Source of the DNA: an uncultured Eubacteriales bacterium
Lineage (GTDB): Bacteria; Bacillota; Clostridia; Oscillospirales; Acutalibacteraceae
Direction: 5' to 3'
Assembly (NCBI GenBank): GCA_934501135.1
Contig: CAKSUE010000001.1
Location: forward strand, 1 to 16,571
DNA: 16,571 nt
The notes under the pieces are model-generated. The model searched no databases and was not told where the DNA came from. It saw only the letters and a list, made by a program, of their open reading frames with translations. Position 1 is the stretch's first letter; the number at the start of each line of letters is the position of its first letter. The position numbers and the translations under genes were made by a program. Positions 1 to 5,928 of this stretch are shown in pieces.

Positions 1-54
1 ATCGTAGGCAGGTTATCTAAAGCATATTACGGCCGGGTGGGGATAATTTTGTAA
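1..54 (+). CDS. C-terminal end of an unidentified gene (partial)
   Basis: The first reading frame is open from the window edge to a TAA at 52-54 and gives 17 residues ending YYGRVGIIL. The other two plus frames close within the first 20 bases. A strong plus-strand terminator starts 3 bases after the stop, which is what one expects behind a real gene end. The fragment is too short to assign to a family, so no function is proposed. Confidence 0.4.
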   Translation: MVGRLSKAYYGRVGIIL

Positions 55-57
55 TTT

Positions 58-92
58 AAGCTTCGGACCCATGTCCGAGGCTTTTATTATAT
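58..92 (+). terminator. Intrinsic terminator of the upstream partial gene
   Basis: An 11-bp stem, AAGCTTCGGAC (58-68) with GTCCGAGGCTT (73-83) and one G-T pair, closes a CCAT loop and runs into TTTTATTATA. Stem, tight loop and T-rich tail fit a rho-independent terminator. It separates the partial gene from the TSUP pair. Confidence 0.85.
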
Positions 93-187
93 TTTATTAA
101 AGTTATGTAAATTTTGTGAATATTTTTTCCTCCAATATCAAAGGATATTACTGTGTAAGCCAAATAAAATATTCTGCGGAGGTTAAG

Positions 188-538
188 ATGAATAAAAAAA
201 TTTCTTCAATAAGTGGATTCCTTGCAGGAGTACTAAATGGTCTGTTGGGGGCTGGGGGCGGAATGATAATTGTTCCTATGTTATCCCGTGCAGGCCTAGA
301 ACAAAGTAAAGCCCACGCAACCTCTGTTTGCATCATACTTCCTATTTGTATATTCAGTGCCTGTGTATACTTATTTTCCGGCAGGTTAACTATTTCAGAC
401 GCAGCTCCATATCTAATATGGGGGCTTATAGGTGCTATACTAGGATCATATTTTCTTACCAAAATAAACCCCGTACTGCTAAAAAAACTGTTTGGACTAA
501 TTTTAATTTGGGGTGCTTACAGGATGATATTTAGATGA
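188..538 (+). CDS. Half-length TauE/SafE (TSUP) family membrane protein, first of a pair
   Basis: The predicted product has 116 residues, about half the ~250 of a typical TauE/SafE (TSUP) permease. Those are inner-membrane carriers for sulfite, sulfoacetate and other sulfur or organic anions. Hydrophobic segments lie at roughly residues 7-30, 44-64, 73-92 and 98-114. The glycine-rich family motif NGLLGAGGGMIIVP is at 17-30, and KAHATS at 41-46 matches the conserved stretch after helix 1. The ATG at 188 is chosen because GGAGG (178-182) sits 5 bases before it; an upstream GTG at 116 lacks such a site. The stop overlaps the next start (ATGA, 535-538), so the two are translationally coupled. They probably form a heteromer equal to one full-length carrier. 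The substrate cannot be read from sequence. Confidence 0.85.
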   Translation: MNKKISSISGFLAGVLNGLLGAGGGMIIVPMLSRAGLEQSKAHATSVCIILPICIFSACVYLFSGRLTISDAAPYLIWGLIGAILGSYFLTKINPVLLKKLFGLILIWGAYRMIFR

Positions 539-909
539 ATTGGATTTGGACGCCCATTGCAGGAATATTGTCGGGAATTCTTGCATCTATGGGCCTTGGC
601 GGCGGCGGAATATTAATTATATATTTAACTATCTTTGCAGGAATAGAGCAATCCGTAGCGCAAGGGATAAACCTTGTGTTTTTTATTCCAATATCAATAG
701 TAGCTATATTTATATATTATAAAAAGAAACTAATATCGTGGAAAACTGCAATAATCTCATCTATCTTTGGCGTTTTGGGTGCTGTTTCCGGATCTTTACT
801 ATCCGCAGTAATAGATTCCTCATTATTGTCTAAAATATTTGGTGTTTTACTTTTTATTATAGGTCTAAATCAACTATTTTCTAAGAAAAACACAAAATCC
901 GAGAAATAA
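535..909 (+). CDS. Half-length TauE/SafE (TSUP) family membrane protein, second of a pair
   Basis: The 124-residue product is very hydrophobic, with membrane segments near residues 6-30, 43-62, 70-92 and 98-115 and a basic tail (KKNTKSEK). The glycine-rich motif SMGLGGGGILIIY (18-30) and the AGIEQSVAQG stretch (35-44) mirror the same positions in the preceding gene (AGLEQSKAHA), so the two halves are homologous repeats. Full-length TSUP carriers are themselves an internal duplication of such a unit. Start ATG overlaps the first gene's TGA and reads in another frame. A weak AGGA at 521-524 lies within the first gene. Expected role: partner half of a dimeric anion permease, substrate unknown. 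Confidence 0.85.
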   Translation: MNWIWTPIAGILSGILASMGLGGGGILIIYLTIFAGIEQSVAQGINLVFFIPISIVAIFIYYKKKLISWKTAIISSIFGVLGAVSGSLLSAVIDSSLLSKIFGVLLFIIGLNQLFSKKNTKSEK

Positions 910-920
910 TCACACTTATG

Positions 921-948
921 TGTTATAATATATCAGCCGATTATAACA
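921..948 (+). promoter_or_regulatory. Extended -10 promoter inside a 9-bp inverted repeat, upstream of gpsA
   Basis: TGTTATAAT (921-929) is a perfect extended -10 (TGnTATAAT). ATTATAACA (940-948) is its exact reverse complement 10 bases further on, so the same -10 element also faces the minus strand. No good -35 is visible, as is common for extended -10 promoters. The downstream arm falls in the early transcribed region, so the dyad could be an operator or a 5' hairpin. Promoter use is inferred; the repeat itself is seen directly. Confidence 0.5.
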
Positions 949-966
949 TAAAAAGGGGATATAAAT

Positions 967-1926
967 ATGAAAATCTCAGTATTGGGATGTGGAAGATGGG
1001 GATCATTTATTGCATGGTATTTAGATAATATAGGCCATGATATATTATTATGGGGACGTGAATCCTCAGATAATTTTAAACAGATAAAAGACACTCGTAA
1101 AAATGGCATAATTACATTTAAAGACAGCATACATTTAACAAACGATTTAGAAAAAGCTACAGATCATGCACAAATATTGGTCATCTCTATAAGCTGCCAG
1201 GCATTAGCCAGTTTTTGTGAGTCTTTATCAGCTTTTGACCTTGCCGGAAAAACTATTGTCTTGTGCATGAAAGGTATAGATGAAAAAAGCACAATGAGGC
1301 TCACTGAGATTGTTCGTAAATATATAGATAAAACATCACCTGTTGCAATATGGGTAGGGCCTGGACATGTTGAAGATTTTATTAAAGGTGTTCCAAATTG
1401 CATGGTAATTGACTCTGAAGATAACGAAACAAAAAAATTTCTTGTAGAACGTTTTTCAAGTGATTTAATACGATTTTATATTGGTTCTGATTTGATAGGA
1501 AATGAAATAGGCGCTGCAGCAAAAAATGTTATAGGTATTGCTGCAGGTATGCTAGATGGAATTGGCTATGCATCTTTAAAAGGTGCATTAATGTCTAGAG
1601 GAACTAGGGAAATCGCACGTTTAATTATAGCAATGGGTGGTAAAGAGATATCTGCTTATGGTTTATGCCATTTAGGGGATTATCAAGCAACGTTATTTTC
1701 AGAACACAGTCACAATAGAAAATTCGGAGAAATGTTCATACAGGGTAAAAAATACACCAAGCTTGCCGAAGGTGTCGCTACTACACGAGCCCTCGTAAAA
1801 CTTGGTGAAAAATACAATGTTGATCTTCCTATAACAAATGCTATTAATTCAATTGTAAATAAAAACAAAGATCCTAATAAAGTGCTCTCAGAGTTATTTT
1901 TAAGAAGCATAAAAAAGGAATTTTAA
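967..1926 (+). CDS. gpsA: NAD(P)-dependent glycerol-3-phosphate dehydrogenase, divergent GpsA
   Basis: GpsA reduces dihydroxyacetone phosphate to sn-glycerol-3-phosphate in the cytosol, the backbone for phospholipids. The 319 residues fit the usual length. The N-terminal Rossmann domain has GCGRWG (7-12) and the KGI segment at 102-104. The C-terminal helical domain has GAAAKNVIGIAAG (182-194) with the expected catalytic Lys186, SRG at 210-212, GLCHLGD (232-238) and an HNRKFG stretch (249-254) where the family usually shows SRN. The family's GPSFA/GPNFA motif is here GPGHVEDF (131-138) and GLAGLGD has become GLCHLGD, so this is a divergent branch. A purine-rich AAAAAGGGG (950-958) precedes the ATG by 8 bases. 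It converges on the VanZ-like gene with a 4-base overlap. A relative with an altered substrate is possible but less likely. Confidence 0.85.
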   Translation: MKISVLGCGRWGSFIAWYLDNIGHDILLWGRESSDNFKQIKDTRKNGIITFKDSIHLTNDLEKATDHAQILVISISCQALASFCESLSAFDLAGKTIVLCMKGIDEKSTMRLTEIVRKYIDKTSPVAIWVGPGHVEDFIKGVPNCMVIDSEDNETKKFLVERFSSDLIRFYIGSDLIGNEIGAAAKNVIGIAAGMLDGIGYASLKGALMSRGTREIARLIIAMGGKEISAYGLCHLGDYQATLFSEHSHNRKFGEMFIQGKKYTKLAEGVATTRALVKLGEKYNVDLPITNAINSIVNKNKDPNKVLSELFLRSIKKEF

Positions 1927-2774
1927 AAATTAAATATAGTCCGTTCTTCTTTTCGTGTAATAAAACTTCTCAATACATCGAGGAGTTTTTTTATTATACC
2001 TCCTAAAATAAATCCCATGATATAGAAGATTAAATCATATACACTAACAGTTGCTGTATTCAATATATATTGAGTTAACTCTATAAATATAGCTAGACCT
2101 GCTGCTATTACAAGCTTTTTCCAAGTAGCTGTTTTATTCTTGTATACTGAAACAAAAAAACCTATAGGAACAAAGTATAAAAAACTCTTTATATATTCTT
2201 TTATCTCTAATATTTGTAAATTATTTGATTTATTTTTCTGAATAAAAATTAAGTTTATATTCCTTTGCGCAAACAGATTAACAGGATTTTCAAAAAGAAA
2301 ACAAGCAAAAAGCAAAATTGTATAGTATATTATAAAAGCTATTGTAGATAACTTCATAAAATTTTTAAATTCCAATTTAAACAGATCTGAATTATATGAA
2401 TTAAATGAAAATATTCTAATACCAATGCATACTAAAAAGGGAATTAACCAAACAAGAAAAAAGCATATACCATCGTAATAATCCAAATATAATTTAAAAG
2501 GCCCCTGCATATTCATTTTAATATTATAAATTGTGTAATTTACTGTTGTTAGCGCCATCACTATAACCAGAGAAATCCCTATAGTCTCATAATTTTTAAA
2601 TATTAAAAACAATAAGGTAACTACCAGCGAAGCAATCCCTGCAACATATAATTCTCTAAATATACCGTCTGTTATATTCTTTGCATCCTGAGGAACTAAA
2701 AAAAGAGCTAAACCTCCAACTAAAGATGTTAAAAGCTGTGAAGTACTTACATTTAAATCCCTTGTAACTCTCAT
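1923..2774 (-). CDS. VanZ-like family membrane protein
   Basis: The 283-residue protein is an integral membrane protein with hydrophobic segments near residues 12-28, 43-59, 66-83, 103-122, 142-162, 197-211, 220-236 and 246-262. The C-terminal part, about 195-265, resembles the VanZ-like domain: a membrane helix with FVPIGFF (201-207), then IELTQ (231-235), then YDLIFYIMGFILG (246-258), matching the family's E-Q and D-L-N-x-x-G pattern. VanZ itself gives low teicoplanin resistance by an unknown mechanism, and most relatives are uncharacterised. The N-terminal half is not recognised. The ATG overlaps the ruvX stop (ATGA), and its AGGAGG site encodes the Arg-Arg near the RuvX C-terminus. It is the last gene of the metal-import operon. 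Confidence 0.75.
   Translation of the reverse strand: MRVTRDLNVSTSQLLTSLVGGLALFLVPQDAKNITDGIFRELYVAGIASLVVTLLFLIFKNYETIGISLVIVMALTTVNYTIYNIKMNMQGPFKLYLDYYDGICFFLVWLIPFLVCIGIRIFSFNSYNSDLFKLEFKNFMKLSTIAFIIYYTILLFACFLFENPVNLFAQRNINLIFIQKNKSNNLQILEIKEYIKSFLYFVPIGFFVSVYKNKTATWKKLVIAAGLAIFIELTQYILNTATVSVYDLIFYIMGFILGGIIKKLLDVLRSFITRKEERTIFNF
1962..1994 (+). terminator. Intrinsic terminator of gpsA inside the opposing coding region
   Basis: AAAACTTCTC (1962-1971) pairs with GAGGAGTTTT (1980-1989), allowing one G-T pair, around an 8-base loop. Seven T residues follow (1986-1992). It lies 36 bases past the gpsA stop and within the last codons of the minus-strand VanZ-like gene, so the same bases serve as a terminator on one strand and as protein code on the other. 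Confidence 0.7.
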
Positions 2775-3190
2775 TTATTATTCCTCCTAAAGTCAAGGTA
2801 ATCCTGTAATATAATTGTCGCTGCAACTGCATCAACAACAGCTTTTCTCTTTTTTCCTCTAGTGTCTGTTACATTAAGGTATCCATGAGCAGAAACTGTT
2901 GTACCTCTTTCATCTTGTAGTAAAACCTCTGCTTGTGTACGTGCAGACAAAATTTCTGAAAACTCACGCGCAGATAATGCACTTTCCCCTTCACTTCCAT
3001 CCATATTTAAAGGAAGTCCTATAACAATCTGCGAAACATTGTTCTCAGCCGCAATGTTAGCTACCTTTCCGGCCAATATTTCCCTGCTTTTTTCCTTAAT
3101 CACACAAAAGGGTGAGGCCAAATATTCATTTATATCAGATACAGCTATGCCTGTTCTAACCTTTCCTAAATCTACAGACATTATTCTCAT
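2771..3190 (-). CDS. ruvX: RuvX/YqgF family nuclease (putative Holliday junction resolvase / pre-16S rRNA nuclease)
   Basis: The 139-residue product matches the RuvX/YqgF family in length and motifs. It has an RNase H-like fold with SVDLGKVRTGIAVSD (5-19, Asp7), VIGLPLNMDGSEG (56-68), LLQDERGTTVSA (90-101) and DAVAATIILQDYL (120-132, Asp120), giving the acidic catalytic set. In E. coli the homologue trims the 5' end of 16S rRNA; a recombination role has also been proposed. The ATG at 3190 is chosen over a TTG six codons upstream because GGAG lies 8 bases before it. In many Firmicutes ruvX follows alaS and ireB. Here it is placed 38 bases behind a zinc-type permease and overlaps a VanZ-like gene by 4 bases, which is unusual. 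Confidence 0.9.
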   Translation of the reverse strand: MRIMSVDLGKVRTGIAVSDINEYLASPFCVIKEKSREILAGKVANIAAENNVSQIVIGLPLNMDGSEGESALSAREFSEILSARTQAEVLLQDERGTTVSAHGYLNVTDTRGKKRKAVVDAVAATIILQDYLDFRRNNK

Positions 3191-3228
3191 ACTTAAAACT
3201 CCAAACAATTAATATTAAAATGTAAATG

Positions 3229-4068
3229 CTACTTTGATAAACTTCTTGTAAAAAAAGTAATAAAAAATATTAATGCAGATACCAACACAATAGTTCCGCC
3301 CGCCGAAGTTCCTATATAATAAGAAACTATGAGACCTGCTATTCCTGAAACCATTGAAAATAAAATAGAATATATATGATATGATTTCATACTTTTAGAA
3401 ATGTTCCTTGCAGCAGCCGCTGGTAAAACTAAAAGAGAATTTATTATTAATATGCCCACCCATTTTATAGATACAGTTACAATTAATGCAATTAATACCG
3501 CAAAAAGATTTTTATAAAATTTAACATTTATCCCTTTGCTATACGCTAAATCAGTATTAATGCTAGAAATTATAAGAAAATTAAAGCACAATGCCCATAT
3601 AATCACAACAAGAAAAAGAACAATTAAAAGATTAAAAATCTCACTAGGTTTAATTGACAAAATATCTCCTATTAAATAATTGGAATACTTAGAGAAATTT
3701 CCGTTCATAGATAAAATAACTATTCCCAAAGCCATACCAACAGATGAAAAAACACCAATAATAGTATCTGATGATGAAACAGAAGAATTTATTATTGTAG
3801 AAATACATAAAGCAAATATTACTGCAAAGCCCGTCATAGACGCTATGTAATTATCAATACCAAGCATAACCCCAATAGCAATTCCCGTCATAGCAGAATG
3901 TCCCAATGCGTCAGAAAAAAAAGACATTTTATTATTTACTATCATTGTTCCTGTAAGTCCAAAAAGTGGTGTTATTAACAAGACTGCAATAAATGCATTT
4001 TTCATAAATGAAAAACTCAAAAATTCAAATGGTAATATCGTATCTAAAATTGAATAAATAATCTCCAT
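3229..4068 (-). CDS. znuB: Zinc/manganese-type ABC transporter permease (ABC-3 family)
   Basis: This is the membrane channel of a metal importer. The 279 residues are almost wholly hydrophobic, with about eight or nine spans, and fit the ZnuB/MntB/AdcB (ABC-3) family in length. Typical features are the SFFSDALGHSAMTGIAIG segment in the first third, which contacts the ATPase, and VGILIINSLLVLPAAAARN in the second half. The ATG at 4068 (TGATG) shares one base with the stop of the ATPase gene. GGAGG inside that gene's last codons lies 9 bases upstream. A TTG one codon earlier is an alternative. The partner genes are the ATPase and the lipoprotein immediately upstream. Zinc is favoured over manganese only because of the His-rich loop in the binding protein. 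Confidence 0.9.
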   Translation of the reverse strand: MEIIYSILDTILPFEFLSFSFMKNAFIAVLLITPLFGLTGTMIVNNKMSFFSDALGHSAMTGIAIGVMLGIDNYIASMTGFAVIFALCISTIINSSVSSSDTIIGVFSSVGMALGIVILSMNGNFSKYSNYLIGDILSIKPSEIFNLLIVLFLVVIIWALCFNFLIISSINTDLAYSKGINVKFYKNLFAVLIALIVTVSIKWVGILIINSLLVLPAAAARNISKSMKSYHIYSILFSMVSGIAGLIVSYYIGTSAGGTIVLVSALIFFITFFTRSLSK

Positions 4069-4835
4069 CAAATAACACCTCCATCAATATTAAGACCAAA
4101 TGTCTCTTTAATTTTTGGGTGTGTCATAATTTTTCTTGCATCGTCAAATAAAGCCACAGTTCCCTCTATGAGTGCTGCGGACGTTGCATATTTTTTAACA
4201 TGACCTAAATCGTGCGATACAATTATAACGGGCATATGATATTCACTCCTCATTGAGGAAAGGAGTTCATAAAAAAGGCTGATACCTTTTCTATCAACAG
4301 CAGAAACTGGCTCGTCCAAAAGCAAAATATCAGGATGAGGATCAAGTGCATATGCTAACAGCACTCTCTGTAGTTCTCCACCAGAAAGCATCCCCAAACT
4401 TTTATTAATTAGTGGCTCAGCTCCAACCTTTTTAAGCATATGCCTTACTTTTTTGGTTCTTGATCTTGAATGCCCTAACCATATAGGAAGTTTGCTAGAA
4501 TTGGCACAAAACATATCTAGAACGGTCATAGGAGTGCTTTTGTCAAAAAGTAGTGTCTGAGGTACATAACCAATTCTTGGTCTGTTTATTTTTTCCCCCG
4601 ATGAATTAAAAAATTCTATAGAGCCTGTATAAGGTATTCTCCCCATTATAGCTTTTAGAAGAGTAGTTTTTCCTGAACCATTTCTTCCTATTAAAGCAAG
4701 CATTTCTCCGTGATTAACAGTTAACGACACATTATAAAGAATGTTGCTACCATCTTTTTTATAACTTACATTCTTTATTTTTACGCTGCAATGGCACGAA
4801 GACTGCCTTGAATCGGAACTACATTTCTTATCCAC
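4068..4835 (-). CDS. znuC: Zinc/manganese-type ABC transporter ATP-binding protein
   Basis: This is the cytoplasmic ATPase that powers the importer. The 255 residues show Walker A GRNGSGKTT (50-58), Q-loop VPQ (91-93), signature LSGGELQR (150-157), Walker B ILLLDEP (170-176), D-loop AVD and H-loop VSHD with His208. All are intact. An extra N-terminal stretch carries three cysteines and a histidine (Cys5, Cys14, His15, Cys16) before the ABC fold begins near residue 17, which could bind metal. The start is a GTG sharing its G with the TAG of znuA, with AAGGAGG about 10 bases upstream inside znuA. With the permease it forms an overlapping A-C-B gene order. Confidence 0.92.
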   Translation of the reverse strand: MDKKCSSDSRQSSCHCSVKIKNVSYKKDGSNILYNVSLTVNHGEMLALIGRNGSGKTTLLKAIMGRIPYTGSIEFFNSSGEKINRPRIGYVPQTLLFDKSTPMTVLDMFCANSSKLPIWLGHSRSRTKKVRHMLKKVGAEPLINKSLGMLSGGELQRVLLAYALDPHPDILLLDEPVSAVDRKGISLFYELLSSMRSEYHMPVIIVSHDLGHVKKYATSAALIEGTVALFDDARKIMTHPKIKETFGLNIDGGVI

Positions 4836-5761
4836 TAAGACAATGCCTCCTTCAAGACAGATAAATTTTTTCTCATAGCTTCTATATAAGCATCCTTTGA
4901 AATATCACCCGTTACGCAAGAATCTAACATATATACCTTAGCACCTGTTTCTCTGGAAATAATCTCGGCCGATGTACTCGGATACTGCGGTTCAACAAAT
5001 AAAGGAATATCGTTCCCTTTCTCATTGATAATTTCAATAGTCTCCTTAACCTCTTTAGAACTTGGCTCTGTGTTAGGTTCATGGTTTATTACTGCTTCTA
5101 TATTCAAATTAAATTCTTCTGCAAAATAGTCAAACGATTCATGAAGAGTTATTATGTCTCTTTTTGCGATATCATTAAGTCCATTGTGCATTTCGTCTCT
5201 AAGTTCATATAGTTTACTTATATACTCTTCAGTATTGCTTTGATATTTTACTTTATTTTCGGGGTCAAGGGAAATAATTCCCTCTGATATATTCCTAACT
5301 TGTTTAATATAATTTGAAACAGACACCCAGATGTGTGGGTTAACTGAATCGTCATCATGATCATCATGGTCATCATCTTCATCGTGATGGTGACCTTCGC
5401 TTTTTAATAAATCAATTCCTATACTTGAATCGATAATAGGTTTATTAGGAATTTCTTCTAGAATTTTATCTAAAAAAGACTCCATACCTGCACCATTTAT
5501 AATAAGGGCATTTGCACTTTCAATATTTTTCATGTCTTCAGTTCTCAACTGGAAGTCATGCAAACATCCTGTATTCTGTTCTGCCATATTTACAAGTTCT
5601 ATATTATCTACACCGTCTGTAATATTAAGTGCCATAATGTATATTGGGTAAAAAGATGTGACAAGTTTTAGCTTGTTCGGATCATTTTTCTTTGTACAAG
5701 AAGTAAAGTTCATAACCAATATTGCAGATAGTATAATTGATAAAAGTTTTTTTAATTTCAA
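4835..5761 (-). CDS. znuA: Zinc-type ABC transporter substrate-binding lipoprotein
   Basis: This extracellular lipoprotein captures metal for the permease. The 308 residues begin with a basic, hydrophobic signal peptide and a lipobox-like FTSC with Cys22 as the lipid anchor. The cluster A-I fold is clear: VTSFYPIYIMALNI (34-47), His68 in CLHDFQLR, NPHIWVS (141-147, His143), TLHESFDYF (205-213, His207) and acidic candidates Glu257 and Asp280. A loop at 124-138 is rich in His and Asp, typical of zinc-specific members, while manganese-type SitA/PsaA proteins lack it. The start is a TTG at 5761, 8 bases after GGAGG. An upstream ATG would add 22 residues before the signal peptide and overlaps the promoter, so it is rejected. 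First gene of the five-gene run. Confidence 0.92.
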   Translation of the reverse strand: MKLKKLLSIILSAILVMNFTSCTKKNDPNKLKLVTSFYPIYIMALNITDGVDNIELVNMAEQNTGCLHDFQLRTEDMKNIESANALIINGAGMESFLDKILEEIPNKPIIDSSIGIDLLKSEGHHHDEDDDHDDHDDDSVNPHIWVSVSNYIKQVRNISEGIISLDPENKVKYQSNTEEYISKLYELRDEMHNGLNDIAKRDIITLHESFDYFAEEFNLNIEAVINHEPNTEPSSKEVKETIEIINEKGNDIPLFVEPQYPSTSAEIISRETGAKVYMLDSCVTGDISKDAYIEAMRKNLSVLKEALS

Positions 5762-5798
5762 AAGGAGCACCTCCAAATTTTTAGGACAATACCAATAT

Positions 5799-5827
5799 AT
5801 AATAATACAGTTTATACATTGTGTCAA
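5799..5827 (-). promoter_or_regulatory. Sigma-A type promoter of the znuACB-ruvX-vanZ operon
   Basis: On the minus strand a perfect TTGACA (5827-5822) and TATTAT (5804-5799, 5 of 6) are separated by 17 bases. It leaves a short leader of roughly 35 bases before the TTG of znuA. No canonical Zur box (TCGTAATnATTACGA) is visible nearby. Confidence 0.8.
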
Positions 5828-5852
5828 TTTAGATTCCTCTAATTTTAAGGAT

Positions 5853-5870
5853 AATATTGCATTCAGTATT
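5853..5870. promoter_or_regulatory. Imperfect 18-bp dyad between the znuA and lepA promoters
   Basis: AATATTGCATTCAGTATT matches its own reverse complement at 14 of 18 positions. It lies about 25 bases upstream of the znuA -35 and overlaps the start of the lepA -35. It could be an operator, but in AT-rich DNA such dyads also arise by chance, and it does not match a regulator site I recognise. Confidence 0.2.
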
Positions 5871-5897
5871 CAAATTTTTTTAAATATATGATAAAAT
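5869..5897 (+). promoter_or_regulatory. Promoter of lepA
   Basis: TTCAAA (5869-5874) and TAAAAT (5892-5897) are 17 bases apart, and the -10 is extended by TG at 5889-5890. The distance to the TTG start at 5929 gives a leader of about 25 bases. It is divergent from the znuA promoter. Confidence 0.6.
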
Positions 5898-5928
5898 GAT
5901 ATTAAGTAAAAATTAGGATGTGATAGGC

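Noticed and set aside
116..187. N-terminal extension of the first TSUP gene from a GTG at 116
   Set aside because: No SD before it, the added residues are not family-like, and ATG 188 has GGAGG at the right distance.
188..909. A single TSUP gene broken by a frameshift
   Set aside because: The junction is a clean ATGA overlap and each half is a complete unit with its own glycine-rich motif, so two real genes are more likely.
5762..5827. A 22-residue longer start for the zinc-binding lipoprotein
   Set aside because: It would start within the promoter and place extra residues before a complete signal peptide.
5799..5900. A Zur or Fur box upstream of znuA
   Set aside because: No match to TCGTAATnATTACGA or a standard Fur box; only a weak 18-bp dyad is present.
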